Translations under genes and position numbers: made by a program
DNA from: Nocardioides sp. TRM66260-LWL
Lineage (GTDB): Bacteria > Actinomycetota > Actinomycetes > Propionibacteriales > Nocardioidaceae
Length of the DNA: 64,000 nucleotides
Assembly: GCF_020075545.1 (NCBI RefSeq)
Contig: NZ_JAIQZK010000001.1
Coordinates: forward strand, 1,116,001-1,180,000
Direction of reading: 5' to 3'
Notes under the pieces: generated by a model
Seen by the model: only the letters and a program-made list of their open reading frames with translations
Database searches by the model: none
Told to the model about the DNA's origin: nothing
Part shown: in pieces, positions 26,788-33,947 of the stretch
How positions within the stretch are numbered: the first letter of the stretch is position 1
Layout of the letters: each line of letters starts with the position of its first letter

Positions 26788-27417
26788 TCAGGCCTCGGCG
26801 GGCCAGTGCGGCGGGTACTCCTCCGCGAGCCGATCGTGCTCCTTCTGCAGCCGCTTGCGGCGCTTGGCCGGCAGCCGGTCGCCGAAGACCGTGCCGAGGG
26901 TGTGATCGGTCTCGTGCTGCAGGCAGCGGGCGAGCAGGCCGTCCCCGGAGAACTCGACCGGCTCGCCGTCCAGCCCCTGGCCACGCACCGTGGCCAGGTC
27001 GGGACGCGCGCACGGCTCGAAGGCGCCGGGGAACGACAGGCAGCCCTCCTCGGAGTCGTCGAGCCGACGGTCGCGGCCCTCGGGCAGCTCGAGCACCGGG
27101 TTGCACACGACGCCCGCGGTGCGGCGCCCCGACTCGTCGGGGCAGTCGAAGACGAAGACGGCCTGGTCGACGCCGATCTGGCAGGCCGCCAGCCCCACGC
27201 CGTCGGCGGCGTACATGGTGGCGGTCATGTCGGCGACCAGCGCCCGCAGCGCCTCGTCGAAGGCCGTGACGCTCGCCTGCGGCCGGTGCATGACCGGCGT
27301 GCCCCACCGCGTCATGGGGCGCACCGTGCCGCCCTCGGGCAGCGGACTGTACGGCGTGTGGTCGGGGCCCGGGGCCGCGGGGGAGTCGGGCTGGTCGGCG
27401 GACGGGTCGCTCGGCAT
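26788..27417 (-). CDS. def: Peptide deformylase
   Basis: Metalloenzyme of 209 residues that removes the formyl group from new N-termini. All three family motifs are present: GVGLAAC at residues 73-79, EGCLSFP at 124-130 with the metal-binding Cys, and HETDH at 168-172 with two metal-binding His and the catalytic Glu. An N-terminal extension of about 35 residues rich in Pro and Asp precedes the catalytic core and is longer than in typical enzymes. TAGGAT is 7 bases before the ATG at 27417. No formyltransferase gene is adjacent. Confidence 0.95.
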   Translation of the reverse strand: MPSDPSADQPDSPAAPGPDHTPYSPLPEGGTVRPMTRWGTPVMHRPQASVTAFDEALRALVADMTATMYAADGVGLAACQIGVDQAVFVFDCPDESGRRTAGVVCNPVLELPEGRDRRLDDSEEGCLSFPGAFEPCARPDLATVRGQGLDGEPVEFSGDGLLARCLQHETDHTLGTVFGDRLPAKRRKRLQKEHDRLAEEYPPHWPAEA

Positions 27418-27424
27418 GGCGGCG

Positions 27425-27430
27425 ATCCTA
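27425..27430 (-). promoter_or_regulatory. -10 element for def
   Basis: TAGGAT on the minus strand, 7 bases before the ATG at 27417. Confidence 0.55.
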
Positions 27431-27517
27431 CGAGTGGAAGTGCGCGTCGACCGCGCCCGCGGCGCGCCGGTGTGACCTGGCGCACGGCATCCGGTCGGCC
27501 GAAGCTGTAGTCCGACG

Positions 27518-27534
27518 TGTAACTCTGAGTTACA
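27518..27534. promoter_or_regulatory. Palindromic operator over the acyl-CoA dehydrogenase promoter
   Basis: TGTAACTCTGAGTTACA is a perfect 8-1-8 palindrome. It overlaps the -10 element TACATT (27531-27536), which stands 6 bases before the ATG at 27543. A dimeric repressor bound here would block initiation. The AT-rich symmetric form suits TetR- or FadR-type regulators of fatty acid breakdown. No regulator gene is adjacent. Confidence 0.65.
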
Positions 27535-27542
27535 TTTGCTGC

Positions 27543-28928
27543 ATGAGCCTTTCCAAGAGCCTTCCGAAGCTGCCGAAGGGCTGGGCGCCCGGCGGCAGGC
27601 ACGGTCTCTCCAGCAGCGAGACGCGCGACCCCATCGGCCTGGCCGTCCTGGCCCTCAACAAGCTCGCCCAGAGCGACGTGCTCGACCGCGTCGGCCTGCG
27701 CAAGCAAACCGAGCAGGCCGTCTTCACCGTCACCCGCAGCGGCTTCAAGACCGCCACGGCCGCGGGCCGCGCGTTCGCGAAGGCCGGCTCCAGCAGCAAG
27801 CCGGGCGTCCGGGTCGGCACCGCCTCGGCCAGCGGCCAGTTCGACCTCACCCCGAACGAGGACGAGCAGATGCTCGTCGACGTCGTCACCGAGTACGCCG
27901 GCGAGGTGCTCGCGCCCGCGGCCTCCGAGGCCAACGACGCCTGCGCCGCGCCGGAGGACCTGCTCAAGGCCGGCCTCGAGCTGGGCCTGCCGATCCTCGG
28001 CGTCCCGGAGGAGCTCGGCGGCATCGCCGAGCAGCGCTCCGCCGTCGCCGGCACCCTCGTCGCCGAGGCGCTCGCGAAGGGCGACATGGGCCTCGCGCTC
28101 GCCGTCCTCGCCCCCGGCGCCGTCGCGACCGCGCTCGGCCTGTGGGGCACCGAGGCGCAGCAGCAGACCTACCTGCCGGCCTTCACCGGCGACGAGGTCC
28201 CCGCCGCCGCGCTCGCCCTCGCCGAGCCGACCGTCCTGTTCGACGTGCTCAAGCCGTCGACCACCGCCACCCGCACCGCCGACGGCTTCGTCCTCAACGG
28301 CGTGAAGGCGGGCGTGGTCCGCGGCGCCGAGGCCGAGCTGTTCGTCGTCGGCGCGCTGCTCGAGGGCAAGCCCGCGCTGTTCCTCGTGGAGAGCTCGGCC
28401 GCCGGCCTCGAGGTCGAGGCCGACCCGTCCATGGGCCTGCGCGCCGCCTCGCTGACCCGCCTCTCGCTCACCGACGTCGCCGTCCCGGCCGACGCCGTGC
28501 TCGGCGAGACCGACGGCTCCACCTACACCGAGTGCGTGCGGCTCTCCCGCCTCGGCTGGTGCGCCCTGGCCGTCGGCACCGCCCAGGCCGTGCTCGACTT
28601 CGTGACGCCCTACGTCAAGGAGCGGCAGGCCTTCGGCGAGCCGATCGCCCACCGCCAGTCGGTGGCGTTCATGGTCGCCAACATCGCGATCGAGCTGCAG
28701 GCCATGCGCCTGCTCACCTACAAGGCCGCGGGTCGTGCGGCCGCCGGCCAGGACTTCGCCCGCGAGGTCGCCCTGGCCCGCAAGGCGTGCGCCGACAAGG
28801 GCATGCAGATCGGCCTCGACGGCGTCCAGCTGCTCGGCGGCCACGGCTTCACCAAGGAGTACCCCGTCGAGCGCTGGTACCGCGACCTGCGGGCCATCGG
28901 CATCATGGAAGGGAGCGTGCTGGTCTGA
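27543..28928 (+). CDS. Acyl-CoA dehydrogenase-like subunit, FadE24 type
   Basis: Protein of 461 residues. The first about 95 are an extension rich in Lys, Ala and Ser, after which an acyl-CoA dehydrogenase fold begins (LTPNEDEQMLVDVVTEYAGE). The usual TEPxxGSD FAD loop is replaced by LAEPTVLFDVLKPS, but the partner-FAD motifs RQAFGEPIAHRQ and QLLGGHGFTKEYPVERWYRD are intact. The chain ends only five residues after MEG, at the position where the catalytic Glu region of the family lies. The next dehydrogenase gene starts inside this stop (TGATG) and has the complementary motifs, so the two probably form one heteromeric enzyme. It resembles the mycobacterial FadE24-FadE23 pair. Confidence 0.85.
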   Translation: MSLSKSLPKLPKGWAPGGRHGLSSSETRDPIGLAVLALNKLAQSDVLDRVGLRKQTEQAVFTVTRSGFKTATAAGRAFAKAGSSSKPGVRVGTASASGQFDLTPNEDEQMLVDVVTEYAGEVLAPAASEANDACAAPEDLLKAGLELGLPILGVPEELGGIAEQRSAVAGTLVAEALAKGDMGLALAVLAPGAVATALGLWGTEAQQQTYLPAFTGDEVPAAALALAEPTVLFDVLKPSTTATRTADGFVLNGVKAGVVRGAEAELFVVGALLEGKPALFLVESSAAGLEVEADPSMGLRAASLTRLSLTDVAVPADAVLGETDGSTYTECVRLSRLGWCALAVGTAQAVLDFVTPYVKERQAFGEPIAHRQSVAFMVANIAIELQAMRLLTYKAAGRAAAGQDFAREVALARKACADKGMQIGLDGVQLLGGHGFTKEYPVERWYRDLRAIGIMEGSVLV

Positions 28929-30142
28929 TGGCCATCAACCTCGAGGACCCGAAGAAGTTCCGTCCGCTGCGCGACCAGGCCCACCAGGTCGCCATGAACA
29001 TGCTGCGGCCCATCTCGCGCAAGTACGACCTCGCGGAGCACGAGTACCCCAAGGAGCTCGACATGCTCGCCGCGATGATCGACGGGCTCTCCGAGTCCGG
29101 CGCGGGCGAGGGCGCGGGCGCCGCGGGCGTCCGGCGTGACGACAAGGGCGAGCCGGCCGGCAACAAGAACGGCTCCAACCTCGCCTCGGTCATGTCGATC
29201 GCCGAGATGTGCTGGGGCGACGTCGGCCTGCTGCTCTCGATGCCGCGCCAGGGCCTGGGCAACTCCGCCATCGCCTCGGTGGCGAACGAGGAGCAGCTCA
29301 AGCGCTTCGACGGCACCTGGGCCGCCATGGCGATCACCGAGCCGGCCACCGGCTCGGACTCCGCCAACATCTCCACCACCGCCGTCCTCGACGGCGACGA
29401 GTACGTGCTCAACGGCGAGAAGATCTACGTCACCTCGGGCGACCGCGCCGACTCCGTCGTCGTCTGGGCCACTTTGGACAAGTCCCTGGGACGCGCGGCG
29501 ATCAAGTCCTTCGTCGTCCAGAAGGGCACGCCCGGCATGCGCGTCGAGCGGCTCGAGCACAAGCTCGGCATCAAGGCGTCCGACACCGCGGTGATCATCT
29601 TCGACGACTGCCGCGTGCCCAAGGAGAACCTCCTCGGCTCGCCGGAGATCGACGTCAAGCAGGGCTTCGCCGGCGCCATGGCGACCTTCGACAACACCCG
29701 CCCGCTGGTCGCCTCGATGGCCGTCGGCTGCGCCCGCGCCGCCCTCGACCTCACCCGCGACCTGCTCGAGCAGGCCGGCGTCGAGATCGACTACGACAAG
29801 CCGGCCTACAACCAGTCGGCCGCCGCGGCGAAGTTCCTCCAGATGGAGTCCGACTGGGAGGGCGCCCGGCTGCTGATGATGCAGGCGGCGTGGATGGCCG
29901 ACAACCGTCAGCCGAACTCGCTGGAGGCCTCGATGGCCAAGGCGAAGGCCGGCCGTGTCGGCTCCGACGTCACGCTCTCGTGCGTCGAGCTCTGCGGCAC
30001 CCTCGGCTACTCCGAGGCCGAGCTGCTCGAGAAGTGGGGTCGCGACTCCAAGATCCTCGACATCTTCGAGGGCACCCAGCAGATCCAGCAGCTCATCGTC
30101 GCCCGCCGGATCCTGGGCCTCTCCAGCGCCGAGCTGAAGTGA
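28928..30142 (+). CDS. Acyl-CoA dehydrogenase catalytic subunit, FadE23 type
   Basis: Protein of 404 residues in the acyl-CoA dehydrogenase family, expected to introduce an alpha-beta double bond into an acyl-CoA with FAD. It has the canonical flavin loop ITEPATGSDSANIST and NGEKIYVTSG, and the catalytic Glu in DIFEGTQQIQQLIVARR near the end. It lacks the RxxFG and QxxGGxG flavin-contact motifs, which the upstream subunit keeps. A Gly/Ala/Glu-rich insertion with GAGEGAGAAG is near residue 62. The ATG overlaps the previous stop by one base, indicating coupled translation and fixed stoichiometry. Confidence 0.9.
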   Translation: MAINLEDPKKFRPLRDQAHQVAMNMLRPISRKYDLAEHEYPKELDMLAAMIDGLSESGAGEGAGAAGVRRDDKGEPAGNKNGSNLASVMSIAEMCWGDVGLLLSMPRQGLGNSAIASVANEEQLKRFDGTWAAMAITEPATGSDSANISTTAVLDGDEYVLNGEKIYVTSGDRADSVVVWATLDKSLGRAAIKSFVVQKGTPGMRVERLEHKLGIKASDTAVIIFDDCRVPKENLLGSPEIDVKQGFAGAMATFDNTRPLVASMAVGCARAALDLTRDLLEQAGVEIDYDKPAYNQSAAAAKFLQMESDWEGARLLMMQAAWMADNRQPNSLEASMAKAKAGRVGSDVTLSCVELCGTLGYSEAELLEKWGRDSKILDIFEGTQQIQQLIVARRILGLSSAELK

Positions 30143-30183
30143 GCTGACATGAGCCGCGCCGGTCGTCGACCGGCTCGATGACG

Positions 30184-30217
30184 ACGGCCCGTCCCCGCTG
30201 CCGCGGGGGCGGGCCGT
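30184..30217 (+). terminator. Terminator of the acyl-CoA dehydrogenase operon
   Basis: A 15-bp stem (30184-30198 with 30203-30217, one T-G wobble, 4-base loop) followed by TCGTCCGTTC. It is 42 bases after the operon's last stop. Confidence 0.7.
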
Positions 30218-30291
30218 TCGTCCGTTCCCGCCCGAGGAGGGCGTGCGGGGGCTAGCGTCGCAACGTCCCGTCCTCTCGGAATCGAGGCCCC

Positions 30292-31077
30292 GTGCGCCCG
30301 TCGTCCCGCCCGTCCCGTCCCGCCGCGCTCCTCGCGACCGCAGCCGTCCTGCTCGGCGGAGCGGGCGCCGCGGCCTCCGCGGCCCCTTCCGCCCGGTCGG
30401 CATCGTCGGGCCCGTCGGCCCGCGCGAGCGATCCCTCGACCCGGCTGATCGACGCCGACTGCGGCGCGCTCGGCCACCTGGTCGGACGCGTGCAGCGCGA
30501 CACCCCGGCGCGGGCCACGCTGTACCTGGCCCTGCGCGGCGGCCCGCCGGGCCATCGGCTGACCTACCGACTCACGCAGCCGGGCGGCGACGGCTCCAGC
30601 GAGTGGTATCCGCAGCTCGACGAGCAGGGGAACAGCACCGGAGACGCCATCTTCGGGCTCTCGGCAAGGAGCGACGACGCGTCGTTCCGCGGGGTGCTCG
30701 ACGACGGTGGCGCGACGTGCGACGCCGCGTCGGGCACGATCCCTCTGCGCGCGGGCCCGCCCCGCGTCCATCGGGCGAAGCGCTGCTCGCACGGCGGCGT
30801 CCTCCGCACCACCGTGCAGAACTTCTCCGACGGCACCCGCCGGGTGAGTGCCCGCGTCGACGACGGAGCGCCCGGCGACCGGCTCGCCGTCTCGTTCGCG
30901 ATCAAGCGCTCGCGGGGCGACTCCGCGCCCAGCGTGCGGACGGCGACCGTCTTGCTGGACGACCAGGGCCATGGCGATCTCGGCGCACGGCGCGTCGCGG
31001 CGGCGCAGCGCTACGCGGAGTACCTGGTCGTCGCGACGTCCGAGCGCACCCGGTGCGCGCTGGGCAAGGACCTCTAG
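30292..31077 (+). CDS. Secreted protein of unknown function, two-repeat type (first of a tandem pair)
   Basis: Protein of 261 residues. A basic N-terminus and the hydrophobic stretch AALLATAAVLLGGAGAAASA form a signal peptide, probably cleaved after ASA. The mature part has two related halves. Each opens with a Cys (DADCGALGHLVGRVQRD near residue 57 and AKRCSHGGVLRTTV near 165), and each half closes with a further Cys (ATCDAAS, TRCALG), so two disulphides are likely. The GTG start at 30292 is preceded by CGAGG; TAGCGT at 30253-30258 is a likely -10. The next gene encodes a diverged paralogue. Confidence 0.75.
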   Translation: MRPSSRPSRPAALLATAAVLLGGAGAAASAAPSARSASSGPSARASDPSTRLIDADCGALGHLVGRVQRDTPARATLYLALRGGPPGHRLTYRLTQPGGDGSSEWYPQLDEQGNSTGDAIFGLSARSDDASFRGVLDDGGATCDAASGTIPLRAGPPRVHRAKRCSHGGVLRTTVQNFSDGTRRVSARVDDGAPGDRLAVSFAIKRSRGDSAPSVRTATVLLDDQGHGDLGARRVAAAQRYAEYLVVATSERTRCALGKDL

Positions 31078-31171
31078 CCGGCAGACGTCTGGTCCGCCGA
31101 CCGTCGTCCGTTGACCGGACGGGGCCGGGACGCGAGGGTGGCGCCATCCCACGCTCTCGGAAGGTGCCCCC

Positions 31172-31942
31172 ATGCTGCTCCCTCGTCGCGCCCTGCTCGC
31201 TGCGCTCGTGCCCGCCGTCCTGCTCGTCCCGTCGTTCGGCGCGCCGGCCGACGGCGCCCCGGCCGGTTCGGCCGAGCGGGCCGGATCCTCGGCCATCCGT
31301 GCCCGCACCTGCGAGGGGCTCGGCCGGCTGGTCGTGCGCGTCGATCGCCTCTCGCCGACCACGGTGCGGGTCCGGGCGGCCGTGCGGGACGGCCGACCAC
31401 ACGCGCGGATCCCGCTCCAGCTCTCCGTGCAAGGACCGCAGACGGCGCACTCGTCCGGGGGCGCGGCCCGGACGGGGGACGTCACGCTCGACCGCCGCGG
31501 CGCTTCGACGAGCACCGAGCTGCGCGTCGCGCCCTTCCGTGCGGGCACGACCTTCGACGTCGATCTCGGCCGGCCCGGTGCCTGCACGATCGCGGGCGCC
31601 GTGCCGGACCGCGCCGCCGGCTCGACCTTCGAGCGCGCGAGCGCCTGCCGGGGTCAGGGACGCCTGGTCGCCCGCATCCACCGTGACGCCCGCGGCGTGC
31701 GGCTGCTGCGCGTGCGCCTCGAGGGCGCGCGTCCGCGGGAGACCGGGGGACTGGGCACCTCGATCAGCCGCACCCACCCGGGCGGCACGCACTCCACGGC
31801 CAGCGGCGACGGCCTCTACGAGACCGACGCCCACGGGCGGGCCGACCTCCTGACCCTGCGGGTCGAGCCCAGCCAGCGGGTCGACTACCGGGTCGAGGCC
31901 GGCTCCCGCGCGCTCGACTGCGAGATCCGCGGCCGTCTCTGA
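31172..31942 (+). CDS. Secreted protein of unknown function, two-repeat type (second of a tandem pair)
   Basis: Protein of 256 residues with the signal peptide LLAALVPAVLLVPSFGAPADGA. The mature chain has two similar halves: RTCEGLGRLVVRVDRLSPTT near residue 45 and SACRGQGRLVARIHRDARGV near residue 160, each ending with a lone Cys (GACTIAG and LDCEIRG). The opening motif Cys-x-Gly-x-Gly-x-Leu-Val-x-Arg also occurs in the first half of the upstream gene, so the two genes are tandem paralogues. The upstream leader carries GGAAGG before the ATG. Nothing indicates the function. Confidence 0.75.
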   Translation: MLLPRRALLAALVPAVLLVPSFGAPADGAPAGSAERAGSSAIRARTCEGLGRLVVRVDRLSPTTVRVRAAVRDGRPHARIPLQLSVQGPQTAHSSGGAARTGDVTLDRRGASTSTELRVAPFRAGTTFDVDLGRPGACTIAGAVPDRAAGSTFERASACRGQGRLVARIHRDARGVRLLRVRLEGARPRETGGLGTSISRTHPGGTHSTASGDGLYETDAHGRADLLTLRVEPSQRVDYRVEAGSRALDCEIRGRL

Positions 31943-31973
31943 GCCGCCGGACCGCTGGGCGGGGACGTCGGCC

Positions 31974-33137
31974 TCAGAGCACCTGCGCCCCCGCCGAGGC
32001 GACGGCCCGCAGGTGCTGCGGCGGCGCGAAGCCGTCGGCGGCGAAGCGGGCGTCGATCGCCGCCGCGACGCCCTCGGCCCGCTCAGCCGGGACGAGGGCC
32101 ACGCTCGAGCCGCCGAAGCCGCCGCCGGTCATCCGGGCGCCGATCGCGCCGGTGCCCCGGGCGGCATCCACGGCCGCGTCCAGCTCGGCGCAGGAGATCT
32201 CGAAGTCGTCGCGCATCGACGCGTGCGAGGCGTCCATCAAGGCGCCGAACGCGTCCAGGTCGCCCGCTGCGAGGGCCGCGACGGCGTCCTCGACCCGGGC
32301 GATCTCGGTGACGACGTGGCGGGCCCGGCGGCGCACCCGCTCGTCGGGCAGCGCCTCGACGGCGTCGATCTCCGCGCGGCGCAGGCTGGGGACGTCGAGC
32401 GCGGCGGCGGCTGCCTCGCAGTCGGCCCGGCGGGCCGCGTAGCCGCCGTCGACGAGGGCGTGGCTGACGCGGGTGTCGGTGACCAGCCAGACCCAGCCGT
32501 CCGCGGGGAGCGGCACAGACGTGGCGCTCGGCTCGTCGGCCTCGAAGTCGACGAGCAGGGCGGACCCGGCCTCCGCCAGCATGGCGACGGTCTGGTCCAT
32601 CCCGCCCGTGGGCGCACCGACGACCTCGGTCTCGGCGCGGATGGCGGCCCGGGCCAGCGAGCGCCGGGCCGGGTCGTCCAGCGGCGCTCCCGTGGCGGCC
32701 AGGAGCGCCGTGCCGACGGCGCACTCGAGCGCCGCCGAGCTCGACAGCCCGGCACCGGACGGCACGGTGGAGTCGACGAGCAGGTCGAAGCCGCGCGGCG
32801 TCCCGAGCGCCCACGCGACGCCGGCGGCGTACCCCACCCAGCCGGGACGCTCGCCGCCCGGCGCGAGGTCGTCGAGGCGTCCGCTCCACGGCTCGTCGAC
32901 GTCCGTGCTCGCGCACCGGACGACGTCGTCCTCGCGCAGCCGCAGCACGGCCAGGGTCGCGTGGGGGAGCGCCAGGGGCAGGACGAGACCGCCGTTGTAG
33001 TCGGTGTGCTCGCCGATCAGGTTCACGCGTCCGGGCGCCCGCGCCACGACGTCCGCCTCGAGGCCGAAGCGCTGCGCGAACGCCGTCCGCAGGAGGGAGG
33101 CGGAGCGCGCGGCGTCGCCGGGGGAGAGGAAGGGCAC
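31974..33137 (-). CDS. galK: Galactokinase
   Basis: GHMP-family kinase of 387 residues that phosphorylates galactose at C1, the entry step of the Leloir pathway. The motifs are in order: PGRVNLIGEHTDYNGGLVLP (about residues 28-47) with the galactose-binding signature, the ATP loop PSGAGLSSSAALE, and IGARMTGGGFGGSSVALV near the end. The GTG at 33137 is 7 bases after TACGCT; the frame stays open much further upstream only because of base composition. The other galactose genes (galT, galE) are not in the window. Confidence 0.95.
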   Translation of the reverse strand: MPFLSPGDAARSASLLRTAFAQRFGLEADVVARAPGRVNLIGEHTDYNGGLVLPLALPHATLAVLRLREDDVVRCASTDVDEPWSGRLDDLAPGGERPGWVGYAAGVAWALGTPRGFDLLVDSTVPSGAGLSSSAALECAVGTALLAATGAPLDDPARRSLARAAIRAETEVVGAPTGGMDQTVAMLAEAGSALLVDFEADEPSATSVPLPADGWVWLVTDTRVSHALVDGGYAARRADCEAAAAALDVPSLRRAEIDAVEALPDERVRRRARHVVTEIARVEDAVAALAAGDLDAFGALMDASHASMRDDFEISCAELDAAVDAARGTGAIGARMTGGGFGGSSVALVPAERAEGVAAAIDARFAADGFAPPQHLRAVASAGAQVL

Positions 33138-33144
33138 CCGCCGC

Positions 33145-33150
33145 AGCGTA
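33145..33150 (-). promoter_or_regulatory. -10 element for galK
   Basis: TACGCT on the minus strand, 7 bases before the GTG at 33137. It fixes the galK start. Confidence 0.55.
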
Positions 33151-33172
33151 GTCAGCCCGGCCGACGCGCGGC

Positions 33173-33802
33173 TCAGCCCCGCGAGGACCGCGCGGTGCGG
33201 CCGCGCACGATGCCGATGAACTCCTGCCGCAGCGGGTCGTCGTCGTCCTCGACCAGCCACGCGAGCCCGACCCGCGTGCCGGGCAGGTCGGCGACGGGAC
33301 GCGTGACGACGTCGCGCCGGGCGTGCAGGCGCGCGAGCGCCATCGGCAGCACGACGACGCCGGTGCCGGCGGCGACGGTCTCCACGGCCTCGGCGGCGCT
33401 CATCGGCGGCCAGGCGAGCTGCTCGGCCGCCGGCCTCCAGTCGGCCCACTCCGGCCCGTGCCCGGGGTCGAGCGGCCGGACGAGCTGCTCGTCGGCGAGG
33501 TCGGCGAGCGTCACCTCGTCGTCCGGTCCGGCGGCCGCCACGACGAGGTGCTCGCGCCCCGCGACCACCACGGGCCGCTCCTCGTACAGCGGGATGCAGT
33601 GCACGCCGTCGCGGTCGACGGGCAGTCGCACCAGCGCCATCGCCACCCGCCGCGAGCGCAGCGCCTCGTCCTGCTCGGAGGCGGCGAGCGGCATCAGCTC
33701 CAGCGGCTCGGGACGACGCTCGCGCCACGTCCGCGCCCACTTGTCGGGGGTCGCCCCCTCGACGAAGCCGATGACGAGGGGCTGCGGCGCGCTGACGGCC
33801 AT
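33173..33802 (-). CDS. LysR-type effector-binding domain protein without a DNA-binding domain
   Basis: Protein of 209 residues that begins directly with the substrate-binding fold of LysR regulators: LVIGFVEGATPDKWARTW, then ALVRLPVDRDGVHCIPLYEE, and MSAAEAVETVAAGTGVVVLP, a standard segment of that domain. The N-terminal helix-turn-helix of about 60 residues is absent. Only 145 bases separate its start from the divergent DUF1800 gene, and I see no displaced HTH there. GAGGGAG lies about 8 bases before the ATG, so the start is good. It may act as a ligand-sensing partner or compete in heterodimers; the ligand is unknown. Confidence 0.8.
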   Translation of the reverse strand: MAVSAPQPLVIGFVEGATPDKWARTWRERRPEPLELMPLAASEQDEALRSRRVAMALVRLPVDRDGVHCIPLYEERPVVVAGREHLVVAAAGPDDEVTLADLADEQLVRPLDPGHGPEWADWRPAAEQLAWPPMSAAEAVETVAAGTGVVVLPMALARLHARRDVVTRPVADLPGTRVGLAWLVEDDDDPLRQEFIGIVRGRTARSSRG

Positions 33803-33857
33803 GGGGACGGGTCTCCCTCGGTTCGGACGATTCCGCCCCGGGACGGCGCGGCGCCCC

Positions 33858-33899
33858 TAGTGTGAGCCACGGCGTCTCCGGGGACAGAGCGGTCCCCGG
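33858..33899 (+). promoter_or_regulatory. Promoter and leader hairpin of the DUF1800-DUF1501 operon
   Basis: TAGTGT at 33858-33863 is a candidate -10. An 8-bp hairpin (33878-33885 with 33892-33899, 6-base loop) lies in the resulting leader of about 78 bases, ahead of AGGAG at 33934. Confidence 0.45.
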
Positions 33900-33947
33900 G
33901 TGTCCCGGGCGCCCTCGCTCCCACTCACGTCGCAGGAGTCCCTCCCC

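Noticed and set aside
26605..27510. Plus-strand open frame across the terminator and opposite def
   Set aside because: It runs through the 19-bp terminator hairpin and is antisense to a complete peptide deformylase. The translated product is low in complexity.
33803..33947. Displaced or frameshifted helix-turn-helix for the LysR-like protein
   Set aside because: Both strands were read for a LysR N-terminal motif and none was found; the interval holds the DUF1800 promoter and leader.
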